This document shows, one piece after another, positions 48,913-61,150 of a stretch of 64,000 nucleotides of DNA. The stretch is from Istiophorus platypterus. Its lineage: Eukaryota > Chordata > Actinopteri > Istiophoriformes > Istiophoridae. The DNA lies in contig CM029122.1 of assembly GCA_016859345.1 (NCBI GenBank), forward strand, positions 2,872,001 through 2,936,000. The letters run 5' to 3'. The first letter of the stretch is position 1; each line of letters opens with the position of its first letter. A program made the position numbers and the translations under genes. A model generated the notes under the pieces. It did not search any database, was not told the DNA's origin, and was given only the letters and a program-made list of their open reading frames with translations.

Positions 48913-51900
48913 AGGTGGGAGGCAAAATAAAAACAGGTTTCTCCACCTTTACATCTTAAGAGCGTACATCGACAGTGGGGCTGGTTCTTCTCTTCATGTT
49001 GTTACCTGATATATTTATATTTTTTTACATCTTGTTCACATCTTGTTTCATCAGTCTTAACGTTTAAACAGCTAGAGGCAGCTGAAAGTGCTTTTCAAAA
49101 CATTATCTAGGTGAGACGAAAAGAGGGAGAGTGATTCAGATTAATTAAAAAAAAGAGCTAAAATACAAGTAAGAAAGAAAATAAGAAGCGTAGAACGGCT
49201 CTGATGGTTTACACGTCCTTACACCCGTCATTACACCATATGTCTTTCAGATAGACGGGGACTACCAATCAGTGTTTGTCAGCCGTCTGATTTGTAGAGG
49301 TTTAGGTTGGCCCTGAATTACACGTTGGCCTCCGTTTGTGTGTGTGTGTTTTTACGTCCTGGAGCTGGACATGTTGTTTATAGGTGTGTTTGTTGTTGTT
49401 GCGTCCTACTCTTCTATTTCTTCGGGCGTGTCTGCATTTTTCGCTTTGCAATCTTGTCCCAACCCCCCGCCGACGTGTATTTGTTATGTCTGGAACGTGT
49501 AATAATGTGGAATTCGATAGTGGCTTATCATCAAAACACACGAGGTTTGTCCCAGAATCAAACATTATGCGGGATAAACATGGCAGGATGCTTTTTTTTT
49601 TTTTTTTTTTTACCCTTTTACCCTCCTATGTCTGACCTTCTCAGAGCAGAGATATCCTGAGCCGAGACTGAGTTTTTGCATTTTTATCTAAAAAAGGTGC
49701 AGAATATATCTGCTGCTTTTTTTATCTGTGTTGATGTAGGATTATAAACATTAGCAGATTTTAAAGATAAAACCCATAATAATTCATTGTACACTTTTCC
49801 TGAGAGACACGACAGTTGCAGAGAGAGGCAATAAATTGGGAAATGTGTCATGACGCTCTTGTTATCAACAAGACATTTCATTGAGTACCAGTTTCCATGG
49901 CACATTCACAACAGCTCCTCTTATCTCCTCTTCATTAACTGCTCTGACTATCACACACCTTATCAAACAATGCTCGGAGATGAATTTAGGATGCAGGCGA
50001 TATTGACCTCATTCTCTGAAGGCCGACGTTCTGGGTTGCTAAAGCTTCGGCCTAAGTGAACGGTCTGAGTCGCTGGCATGTGATGCACCGGACGCCGTCG
50101 CGTGGCTATCAAGATGCACTGTACGACAAAAGGTTGTTGCTCGACTGAGCCTGTGGTAGCGACATAAAACAGATTAGCGTTTAACAGCTGGACACGTAAG
50201 TCCACACACACACGCCAGAGTTGTTGTTTACATGTGCATTCTGTGCATTTTAGGGTTTTTCGTTTTTTACATTGAAAGAAGAGAAGGTAATGAAGGGAAA
50301 GAAACGGGGTGGAAAAAACAGCAGTGTGGGAAAGTGTATAGGTTTCAATGAATAAATCAGTTACTTTCTCTTGCTGATCTACTGTGCATCCAGTGATACA
50401 GCAAATGCCAATCTGACTTTTATAGTTTCATATTTACGCTCCGAAATCTGTATTGCACAGTGATTTACTGTTGAAACAAGATGTCAGGTGTAAGAAATGC
50501 TACATAAATTCACACCAGTTGCAGGTTGAATCTTGGTTTTTGATCCTTAAGGCAACAACTGCCCTCATGCTGAAACGGAATTATTCAGTGTAAAGCACCA
50601 ACTATAATAAAGGACAAGTAGCAAAACTAACATCGGTGAAATGTACCCAAAGTATCAAAAGTAACATTACTGCAGAAAACTTCCCCATATCTCATACATT
50701 AATATATTGTAATGACAATATCAGTACAGCTGCAGCTAATGGTTATTTTCATTATTGATTAATTTGGTAATTAATGTCTTGATTAATCGATGAATTGTTC
50801 GTCTCAGTTCAATTTTCCCTATCGCAGTTTCCTAAAGCTCAAACTGAAGTCTTCAGCTGTTTGGTTTTGTCCAAATGACAGTTTAAAAACTCAGAGATGT
50901 TGAGTTCATTGTCATATAAGAAGCAGTCCTCGATTAATCAATGATCAATAATCACTGGTCAAATTTTTGGTGAATAATTGATCACTCAACTTCACGTTTC
51001 TGACTGATGCATCGAGGTAGAGCCAGTTTGGACTATTTAAATATAGTTAGGTAGTGTAGTACAGCGGTTGCCAAGCTAAGGGCCAAGCCCCTCCAATGGG
51101 CCACATGATAAACCCGAGGGGTCCTGAGATGAGTAATGCAGAAGTTTTTGATCATTGCACGGATAAAAATGGCAAATGTGACCCAACCCAAGGTTTGTGA
51201 GCTGACATAAACCGAAAAATGCTGTGAAACACTGATTTTATCTTTAACAGTTTGTTGTATTTAAGAAGAAAAAAAAAGTAAAATCTCAATCTTAATATGA
51301 ATGAAATGAGTATTTAAAACTGTCAGATACATTTAGCAGGGAAGAAGAAAATTTCCCTCTGATATGTACTTAAATAGAATTATAACAAAGTATTAAATAG
51401 AAAATCTCAAATAAAATACATGTGATGCTACATTATACTAAAGTAGAGTACATGAGTAAATGAAATTAATTACTTTCCACCACTTTAACTTTCCCAAAGC
51501 ACTTCAAAATGTTCCCTACAGACTGACGCGTTAACAAAAACCTTGACGCAGGGACACAAGTATTGTCTTCTGCTCAATTATCAACCATGGCACGAGTAAA
51601 AAATTCTGATGTAAATATTTATCTATCTTTGTTGCAAAGGAAGGTGAAAATAAAACCTAAAATTTAGGGACTGTTCTCTCAAAAGCTGTCTCCCGACCTT
51701 CTCCTTGCTCCGACTTAACATTTGCATACGCTCCCTAAGACTCTCATTGCAGTTTCGCGCTGACCCGGTCCTGTTTCTCACATCACCTGTGACTAAAACA
51801 AAGAGCAGGAAGTTTGGTTTCACTCCAGGAGCCATTAGATGTGTGAACAGCCGCGGTACAAGGAGCGCTCGCTTGGCCCGGGGCGCAGACTGATAAATGC

Positions 51901-52199
51901 ACTTGCACTTTTTGACACTTTCTGGCATGACCGGGGCCCGTTGGATGCTGCTGGCCGGCCCCGGCTTCTTCCATTAATCCTGCCGTGTTTCAGCTCTTTC
52001 CAACGTTGTCATATTTGTATTTTTTTTAGATTTTTTTTTTTATGTGCGCAGATGAATCACCTCAAGTTTCCCCTCAAGGGCCAAATAAAGAATTTGAACT
52101 TATGAAAACCCTATAAAAAACTATTATATTTTGTGTGTTATTGCATCTGTGATTACGCTTTTCTGTTGATACAGTAGCCTCCATTTCTATGTGCTCACA

Positions 52200-52300
52200 A
52201 CTACATTATATAAACCACTTATTACATGTTTATATAACATTAATGCTTTCAAATGCTGAATAAGGGGACTTATGGTGGAGTGTTACATACTTTTTTAAAA
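52200..52300 (+). repeat. AT-rich dispersed repeat, copy 3
   Basis: TATATAAACCACTTATTACA, TGTTTATATAACATTAATGC and GGGGACTTATGGTGGAGTG followed by TTACATAC match the copy at 22248-22400 in order and orientation. Confidence 0.6.
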
Positions 52301-53193
52301 GTGAGAATACACTTCTTCAGCATGCAATCTTTACAGTAAAAAAAACTCTCTCCATCTGACCCCACATGACCTGTTAATATTTGCTATTGTTGAGAAGGGA
52401 CATCTTATCTCTGGGGCCAACTGAGCGCACGGGGGGTAGGGGGGTGGTTGATGCACAGCGCGATAAAGATCTTTATCTCTGGATAAATACCAAATGACAT
52501 GTAACTGAGGCAGGATGTGTTGGGAGATTAGGTGATGCTGGCCAACTGTGAGCGTCCCAGGTTAGATGGTGAGATGTCGGTGTGGGGAAGGTCTCGATAG
52601 AGATCGTCAGTATCTTGGGGGGGGGGTGTCTACAGCGGGACAGGACTTGTTAGTGATAGAGACAGATTCTCCCTAGGATTATTTTATAAGCGAGAGGTGA
52701 AAAAAAAGGGCGAGAAGGAATCGTCTCAGATTTGACTTCACACTCTAACAGACAGAGATACGAACTGGTTTTGAATTGCATCTGAAAAGCAGCCACTGGG
52801 ATTTTCTATCAATGCTCTGGTACATTCAGTTGTATTTGTAGCTACAACATTGTTAGCGGTTTCAGATTTATTTGCAAAGCCGCCATTTTTCTCAGCAGGC
52901 CCTCAGCATGGTGAGTTATAGCCACCACCGTACTTGCGTCTAAGCCCATCACTTTCCACTCTGTGCCGCTCTTTGAACTTGTTTTCTTTTTTAAGCCGCT
53001 TTTATTAAACTCTGCCTCCCACACTTTTTAATCATGCCAGAGCTAATGTTTCTAATTTATCATTCATTTTGAAATTTTTCCCGAGCTCTTAATACTTCTC
53101 AGACTACGTTTTTCTGTTTTTTTTTCCTGTTTGTGGTGGATGGTGTTTCTCTGTTGTGATGTTTTGTGAGAATGAGATGGGTATAGAGGGTGG

Positions 53194-53281
53194 AGGAGAA
53201 GGCGAAAAAGAAAGAAGGAAGGAAGCAAGGAAGGAAGGAAGGAAGGAAGAAGGAGGAGGAGGAGGAGGAGGAGGAGGAGGA
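53194..53281 (+). repeat. (GGAA)n(GGA)n polypurine tract
   Basis: Nearly 90 nt almost free of pyrimidines, with GGAA units followed by about nine GGA units. Such mirror-like purine tracts can form triplex DNA. Confidence 0.9.
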
Positions 53282-53862
53282 CAGAGAGACAGCACCACAC
53301 AAAAAACCCTGTCTTTTGTTCCAAGTTACGACAGCTGGAGCAATAAAAGCTGCAAAAATATTAAAAAGTGAAGGAGGCTGCTGCTGGTGGAGGTTGTTTC
53401 TAATCAAGCATTGTGCCACAATCAAACAATGACCGTGGATACTCCTTCATTTGTTCTGCTGAATTTGCAGGGCCAGTGTCACTGCAGGAGAGACCCTCTG
53501 TGATTTTTTTCCCCAGCCCCCAGATCTGGTCACTAACCCGATTTCCATCCTCTTAATAAGAAAAAAGCCCCCGTCCTTGGTCTCCTCTCTCTCCTTGGCC
53601 AGTTTTCCACAGACAGTTTCTAATCTCTCTCTATTCACTGAGGGTCACATACGTGGGGGGGTATCGTCGGGGGGCTCGTACGTAAAAGAAAAGCCGTCTA
53701 TTTGGCCTGAGTGAGCTGGCTGCTCTTCCATACTTTGGCACGTGCCCCCCCCCCAAGCTGGCCTGGCAGCGTTTTTTTCTAATGACATTAGCCTATATTA
53801 GATGTTTGGCTGATGATTCCTTTATCGGGGGACACCAACCACTGGGAACACACTTTCATGAA

Positions 53863-53893
<31 letters not shown>

Positions 53894-53925
53894 GTTCAAG
53901 TTGGGGGTTGAGTTAATGCCTGTTA

Positions 53926-53927
<2 letters not shown>

Positions 53928-54020
<93 letters not shown>
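53928..54020. repeat. (AT)46 microsatellite
   Basis: 93 nt of perfect AT repeat, fully self-complementary and able to extrude as a cruciform. A GT tract lies just upstream at 53861-53895. Confidence 0.98.
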
Positions 54021-54023
<3 letters not shown>

Positions 54024-54363
54024 TCATACACATTAAACACAAACAAGCACTGTCACTGCCTAGTTTATAGTCCCTGCAAACACTGATAAAGGATGGTCTC
54101 TAGCTTTTTTTCTCCCCTCTCTGTTTAAACCACTTGTTTCTAATACACTTGCCATTTCTTCCAGGTAAAAGGACAAGGCCGTTGCTTTTCTAATATTTTT
54201 CTTATTGTCAACAAACTCCATAAAAAGACCCACTCAACAACACATCAGTCTCAGAGTCTCGATACTTTCCGACTTTCCCTCCCTGTGTCTGGCTTTCGAC
54301 GACGTGCCCATTGGTTATTAATGACCTAATCCTTTGAAAATGGGTCACAAATATATAGTGTCT

Positions 54364-54391
54364 TTTTTCTCTTTTTTAAAAAAGAGAAAAA
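54364..54391. repeat. 28-bp perfect palindrome
   Basis: TTTTTCTCTTTTTT is followed directly by its exact complement, with no spacer, 400 nt upstream of the satb2 ATG exon. Confidence 0.9.
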
Positions 54392-54833
54392 TAAAGGCTA
54401 AATTATGTCCTTAAACAACTGGGCTCTGTAGTTTTTGGCCAATGTTACTTAAACAGGAGTTTGAGCCATGGATTAATACCCTTTTCCTGCCCCGGTGAGC
54501 ATTTTCCAGCGGGTGACGGTTTATTTTGAAATGACTCAAAATAAACCATAATACCAACGTTCATTGTAAGTAACATGTCGCCCAGTGCAACAGAGCGGCT
54601 CGCTGATGAACTCTATGTACTGATCTTTTCATGCAACTTATCTAAAATAAAGAAATATAGATATCCCTATGTATAATTTCTGCTCATAACCACCAACCAT
54701 CAAAAAGGTAAAAAAAAAAAAAAGACCATTACTCACACATATTGACGACTTGTGTCCCTGTCTCCTCTGTTCCCGTTTGGTTTCTCCAGACTCGTTCTCT
54801 CTGGCTGGAGCTCCCCTGGGGGTCTGGAAGAGG

Positions 54834-56948
54834 ATGGAGCGGGGAGGGGAGAGTCCCGTTACCCAGGACAGTCCCGAGCGGAGGGGGGGCAGCCCCGAAC
54901 TCGGCGGTCTCCCTCCGCCGGGGAAGAAGGGCCGGCTGGAGCTCAATGGGAGCCCCACGGGGCCACGTGTACGCCACAACGGAGCCCCTCCGAGACCCCT
55001 GGGAGGTAAGAGACGTGATGTTAACACCCGGACTCAATATCAGAGTGAACGTTTCTCATCTTTAAGATATTTATTACATGAATGGATTCATTTCATTCCA
55101 ACAGACTCAACTTAAAATGAGTTTTCATCCACCTGTTTTTATGCAAATGATAAGTTAGTGCATAAAAAAATCCTGGAAACATAAGAAATTCAAAATTAAG
55201 TTGAAATATTGCAAGACATTTTTACATTTGGCCGAGGTGGAAAAAGTGCAATGGAAACTGTCTTAGTGAATTTGTCTAGACATGGATGAAGCCTGTGACT
55301 TAAGCTTAAATGCCCACTAAAGAGACAAAAACCATTAGATCTGTGTGGAGCGAAGAGGAAACTAGAACCTTCCTTGCATTAACACATGAAGCAATGTCAT
55401 CAGGCTGTTCCCTCCTGTTCTGCAGTGGTTTATTGGCACTGGTCTGAAGGATCATTACCATGAACTGTTTATGTTGATGCACCAAACTCCAAACCTCAGT
55501 ATAACAGTAGCGGATGGAAAGACACATTAATTTGCATTTTTCTTTTTACAGATGTTCTAGAAATTTGGTTGAAATGTGCGGTATGTTTATAGGAAAATTT
55601 GATGGATGGAAAGTTAACTGACACCTTCTCCCAAAGCGTGGCTGCTGACTAAAAAAAAATCATTTTATACCTGAGAAATGAACGAGGGTAATAATAATTA
55701 TTTTTTCTAACTGCCCACATCATTAGATACTTGGATGTTTTTCACAGCAGCTCCTGACATGTCTCCCAGGTGTCAGGATTTTTTTTTTTTTTCGAGCTCG
55801 TACTTCCCAAAACCGGAGACGGTTTTCTGGGCCGCGATACGAGCCACATCCTGACCATGACCTTAGTCTGGCTTCAGTGCGGGTTTGGGTTGTTGGTGTG
55901 GCAGCGCTGCAGGGAAAAAAAAAATCAAACCCAGAGCTGCTCCCACACTGTTAATCTATAAGTCTGGGGGGAACTGTATAACACCAGCTTACCGAATAAA
56001 GGAGATTGCTCCATATAAACAAGATTTACTGTACACAAGTCACTCTGGGCTATCGATCCCTGCATTCATTGTGAAAGTTGTTTCTTGTTTGTGTGCTCAT
56101 GTGCATGTGTCTGTTGCCATGTGTTTGCAGAAATTATTAAGTTTAGCTCTTGATTTTTCGCTTCCATTTTCCTTTAACTATCTTAAATTTGGGGAAAATT
56201 TAGGGAAATTGTCCGACAGTATCATACACACACACTCAGACACACACACACATATATATGGGTGTGTTTGTGTGTATATATATTCTGGTCTTGTTCCAAC
56301 ATGGTCTCAAACTAAAGGATTTTTAGGATTTTTTAAGAAAAATGAAAAAATTAGAATCCAAGATGCGATGACTTGGCGGCACAATCACATCAAACAGAAA
56401 TATTCTAGATATTTTTCTGTTGATGATTTTAATATAAACATTCACCCTTGGTTATTTCTGCAAAACTCTGGGATATTTGGGCGAAGCAGGAAAATACATT
56501 TCTGTGGGTTTGAGCAGCGCCGGGTGGTACAGTTTGAGTTTGTGAAGATGGACGCGTGTGCGGTTTCGGAAGAAGGTTCAACGAAATCGAACGAGCTCCA
56601 ATTCGGTGGTGGCGAGAGGAGTGGAAGAAATCAATGTGTTGATGCGAGAGAATGAATGTTTAAGTGTTCAAGAAAAGGAAGAAAAAGAAAAACATTCCTG
56701 TGTGTGAAAAAGTGACGTGGGAATGAGGGCAGGGAGGGAAGGGAGGAGGAACAGAGAGGGAGAGAGAGAGAGTGAGAGAGAGGGAGGGAGGGAGAGAGAG
56801 AGAGGGAGGGAGGGAGGGAGGGAGGAGGACGGAGGAAGGGGTTTCCTGTGCGGAACGGATGGTTAGCCTGTAATAATGACGGGTTGTCTTTGAAGACAGG
56901 AAACTCGACGTGTCTCCTCCAAACCACACTGCTGCCACGAGGAGGGGG

Positions 56949-57018
<70 letters not shown>

Positions 57019-57252
57019 TCACTCGCACGCATGCACGCAAACACACACACACACTCACTCACACACGTGTGCGCACACAGAACAGCATCCAAACACAAAC
57101 ATCCATTTACAAACTCTCACACAGACACACACAGACACAAAGACACAAAGACACACACGCCGCCATATGTCCACATTCACATATATCTAAGCTGCGACAC
57201 TCACACCCAAGAAACGCCGTCGGGACACACACCCACTTACACGCCTAAAACA

Positions 57253-57285
<33 letters not shown>

Positions 57286-57502
57286 CTTATTTTAATATCC
57301 CTGGTTCACTCATCCCCATACATATTAGAGGGATTAGAGGTTTTGAGGCAACGTCGCATCATCCAAACCAGATCATACAGTCAGCGGGCGGATCGCAGGA
57401 CACTGGATATAAGAGAAGACAGACTGAGGTGGAGACAGAGGATAGAGGGAGATAGAGCCAGAGGGGGAGAGGGAGGGAGAGAGAGAGAGAGGGAGAGAGA
57501 GG

Positions 57503-57533
<31 letters not shown>

Positions 57534-57837
57534 GAGTGCTGGTCGGAGGGAGCAGCTCTGTGTTGACAGTTATATTTCCCTGTTGGGGGAAATTCACTTA
57601 CTTGAATTGGCACGGTGCTCCAGTGTGTAATTCACTCCATGAGAGCCTGGAGGACTGGGAGCAGAGTGATTAATGAGGAGGAAATAGAAATATAGGAATT
57701 GACTGATTAAAACAACGGGTGGGATGGATCTTGGTGTGTGTGTATGTGTGTGTGTTGGGGGGGGGTAGGGGTTTGTATGGAGGAGCATATGTGTGCGAGC
57801 TGGAAAAAGGAGGCATATGTATGTGTATGTGTGTATC

Positions 57838-57876
<39 letters not shown>

Positions 57877-60576
57877 TCTCGGTATTGTGTGGTATCCATG
57901 CGGTGAAACACATTGCCGTGCCCCGTATTATTAGTGCTGGGACGCTGCCTAATGCTCACAGTCCATCATTTCTTCAGAGGACTTTAATTAATTGCCAGTT
58001 GACAGGTGGCCCAAAACCAAAAGCCTTTTAGGAAAAAAAAAAAAAAAGGCCGATACTGGGGGAGGAGGAATTGGTTTTTTAGCGCCGGGGGCCAAAAGGA
58101 TGGAAACGCTGGAACCGGATACCCGCCGTAACCAGACGCCGAGGGGGAACAAGTGCTCTGTCTCCATTTTAAATGGTTTATTGCTTTATTTATAACGCAG
58201 AGCTTGGGGGGGGGGTTGTGGACACACAAAAAAAATAAGCTATAACTCACATCAAGGTGTCCCTGTGTGAGAACGTACGAGCACTGGGACGTAAAAACAG
58301 GGAGCTGGCATCCCCCGCCTTGATTACTGAGACGACGGTATGCTTTGTCACAACGGCCTTCTGGACAAGCGCTTCTCTGACCTTCCGAAAGCAGCAATCT
58401 GACATTCACACCCACCTCGCGCCGTGATTGGTCGGCTGAGGTCAGCGGAGGTTGAGGAAGGAGACGGGGTTTGAATTTCTCTCTCGAGTTCCTTTTTTGT
58501 GAGAACTTAATCTCTATTACAACCTGACCTTCATTGTCTCAGAGGAAATTGCCATGCATATACTGCAATAAAAAAATAAATACTATAAAATGGCCAAAAA
58601 CAGAGGATGTGTCCATGTTTTTATTGAAGTTTGTTTGCAGCCAGTTTAAGCCCTGATTCAGTTTCACCTGTCAGTTTACTGGTAACAGAGTGTGAATTGA
58701 GGCCAGTTTATGCTTCTACGTCGAACCTACGCTGTAGCCCAGTGCACACCTCAAAAACATGTAGCTATGCATTACGGCGACGCAGACCTCAAGAACTGTG
58801 AATCATTGGCTTGGTAGATTTGCATTTCTGGCTTCTCCTTCTTCACCATCGTCCTACAGACCGTCTCCTCCGACGTCTTCTGTCATTCCTGCCTCGCAGT
58901 AAATTCAGGAAAACTAATTCCTGTTCCTGTTCGCCGTTGTCTCGCAGTGCATCGACAAACTCGTGGGAAACAGTGGTGAGGAAACCCAACACTGTGGCAT
59001 ATATACGCTGCCGCCAACTAGTGGTTTGTCAGTGTAATTGCAGAGTGACATCAACGCAGCAGTATAAATGCTCTCGACAGCGTAAGGCAGGTGTGATGGC
59101 TACGCTGTAGGGTCGACCCTCAATCATAAAATCGATCTTTATCAGGATGCAGTCTATTGATTTTTAAATCAGTATTGTCACTGCAGTGACAGGTGACAGA
59201 AGTGTTGAGATGATTAAGATTATTATTCTTTTTTAGTTAGGTTAAGTAACACATTTCAATTGTAATATAACTGAAACATTGATTTATATCATCAGTATTG
59301 GTGATCTAATATACTACTTTCTGAAATGTAAACCAAACCTAAACCAAAGTGGTGTCAGATCAGAAAATGAGTACATGAGTACTCTTTTATTTATTTATTT
59401 ATTTGGGGGGAGGGTAATGGTTTCAGGCAGACACTTAAAATCAACGTTGTCCTTTGAGTTTTTTTGAAGGCAGTTTAATTTAGGTTAGAGGACCATTAGA
59501 GACTAGAAAAAGCCCACATGTGAAGCCCCAGCCTGGGGGGGGCAACACTAACAAGCCACATGTTTACACCCAGACGTTCAAATTTTCTCTGGATTTTACT
59601 TGGATTTGTTTCTGTTAATAGTTTATCTTAATTATTCTAAACTTCCACGTGTGGATGTGAAGTGGTTCAAGGGGTTGCTTAAAGCCTTTGAAAGTGTGTG
59701 AAGGTTTTTGCCTGTGTGTGTATGTGTTCATGTTTGTTGGGAGAGCTCGCAGGTTGGTTTCATCCAAAATGCTGATGTAACTTGGGTAGGTGTTCATTTG
59801 GCCTGAATTTGCATATTAAAAGACGGGTCAAAGTCTGATGTAAATTTATTTAGTTTATCTCATTCCCAACATTTATCAGCAGAATAAACCGAAATATTTA
59901 GCATCACATTTGTTTCAAAACTCTCGTTTATGGTTTTGTTGGTTTTTAAATAGGTTGTTTTTTTGTTTTTTTTAAATATCTCTTGTTAATACTCTAATGA
60001 AATTCGCTGTTGTTCTCTTTGTAGGTGTTTTGTAGATTTGTATAGACTTTGCATATCTGCCCGGGCAGCCGTTATTATGACATCCTATCTAATAGACTGG
60101 TAAAATGCCTGGAAATGTCCAGCAGACGGTGAACAACGCGGCTACGGTCCATTTAGGAATGCATGTCATTTGTTGTACATCTTTGGTTGATTATAGCGTA
60201 TTGAGGATTTCAGGTGTTGCAATATTCAACAGTGTAAAACAGAAAGGATGAAGTGATTATGGGGCCGACCTGCCTTAAATACGAGCCACATGTTCGCTGT
60301 CTGTGAGGGATAAGCTGTGTTGTGATCACAGACAACAAAAGCCAGGCATTAAAAGAATCTTCCTGTTGTTCTCCCTCTCTTCCTCCGCAGGTCTGATGAT
60401 TCCCGTCTTCTGTGTGGTGGAGCAGTCGGACGGGGGGATCCAGGCGGACGGGTGTGAGGGACGGGAGGAACACGCCGAGTTCGTCTTGGTCAGGAAGGAC
60501 ATCCTCTTCTCCCAGCTGGTGGAGACGGCCCTGCTGGCGCTCGGCTACTCGCACAGCTCGGCGGCGCAAGCCCACG
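54834..60576 (+). CDS. satb2: satb2-type homeobox/matrix-attachment protein, first two coding exons (3' incomplete)
   Basis: SATB proteins are nuclear AT-rich DNA binders that organise chromatin loops; SATB2 controls skeletal, craniofacial and cortical programmes. Coding exons: 54834-55005 (exon starts 54790, acceptor TTTCTCCAG) and 60391-60576, joined in phase 1, giving 119 residues plus one base before the next donor. The start MERGGESP, with DSPERRGGSP and LELNGSP, is the SATB2-type N-terminus; SATB1 begins differently. From residue 58 the ubiquitin-like oligomerisation domain starts: LMIPVFCVVEQ, then EEHAEFVLVRK, LFSQLVETALLALGYSHSSA and AQAHG. The remaining ULD, CUT-like, CUT and homeodomain exons lie beyond the window. 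Against human SATB2 the first 57 residues are only about half identical and the loop after VVEQ is three residues longer. Confidence 0.92.
56736..56836 (+). repeat. Polypurine GGGA/GA tract with G-quadruplex motif
   Basis: About 100 nt almost entirely of purines. At 56804-56826 five GGG tracts separated by single A residues meet the G-quadruplex pattern on the sense strand of the satb2 intron. Confidence 0.85.
56949..57014. repeat. (CA)33 microsatellite
   Basis: 66 nt of perfect CA repeat, followed by further CA-rich sequence to about 57284. Confidence 0.98.
57468..57533. repeat. (GA)n microsatellite
   Basis: GA repeat with a few GGGA interruptions. Confidence 0.95.
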
Positions 60577-60900
60577 GTCAGTCGGAGACGAGGCAATCCC
60601 CGCAAACACCGTCACACAACTGCTGCCACATCTCCTCAGTTTTTCCATATTTTGGAAGAAAATTTCAGGTTTTCAAAATAAAGTTTGATTACAGCCCTTA
60701 GCCAGTTTGTGGGCCAAAGCCTTTAGCCTAAAACTATAAATAAAAAATCCTTTAATCATGTGTGAAGGCCAACAAATAAATGTTTACTGGGCTAATGTTA
60801 TAAATATGCTCTTACCACTAACTGATCAAAGCTCCAGGCCTTGATTGGCTCATGATCTCTAAAGCTGCAGGTTATTTTATGCCTATAAATCTATCCCTGC

Positions 60901-61150
60901 ATCCTTAGAAGAGTAGTTCAACATTTGAGAAATACACTTATTCATTTTCAAACCAATAGTTAAATGAGAAGATTGTTACCGCTCTGAAGCTACAGCCAGA
61001 GGCTGCTTAGCTTAGCATAAAGACTGGAAACCAGAAGGAAACCGCCATCTTGGCACCCTTTAAAGGCAATAAAATCCAACTACCAGCACCTCTAAAGGTC
61101 ACTAATCAATTTGGTTGTATCTGGTTTGTTTAATTTGTTCTGTCAGAAAT
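60901..61150 (+). repeat. Dispersed repeat B, copy 2
   Basis: GAAGCTACAGCCAGAGGCTG, CTTAGCATAAAGACTGGAAA and AACTACCAGCACCTCTAAAG match repeat B at 31110-31300 in order. The TTAGCTTAGCATAAAGACTGG phrase is a common signature of spiny-rayed fish repeats. Confidence 0.75.

Larger units (their letters stand above)
45743..54789 (+). other. Putative satb2 intron 1
   Basis: No coding exon seen. Contents: microsatellite-free AT-rich sequence 45800-46620; CpG-rich segment with a perfect 30-bp hairpin at 46767-46840; AT palindromic sequence 47690-48003; GT tracts, the longest at 48833-48910; an AT-rich repeat near 52200; polypurine DNA at 53190-53290; (TA)n at 53928-54020; and non-repetitive stretches at 49840-50050, 52840-53060 and 54150-54360 that may be regulatory. 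Confidence 0.5.
55006..60390 (+). other. satb2 intron after the ATG exon
   Basis: No coding exon seen in 5.4 kb. Contains purine-rich GGGA repeats (56736-56836), CA tracts (56949-57014, 57254-57284), (GA)n at 57468-57533, GT at 57845-57877, a poly-C/G run at 58207-58216 and, at 59990-60250, microsatellite-free sequence just before the exon. Confidence 0.7.

Noticed and set aside
55885..56655. 256-codon plus-strand open frame in the satb2 intron
   Set aside because: Runs through a CA/TA microsatellite (a DTHTHIYGCVCVYIY stretch) and shows no domain or conservation pattern.
56848..57630. 260-codon open frame made largely of Thr-His repeats
   Set aside because: Produced by CA and GA microsatellites; not a gene.
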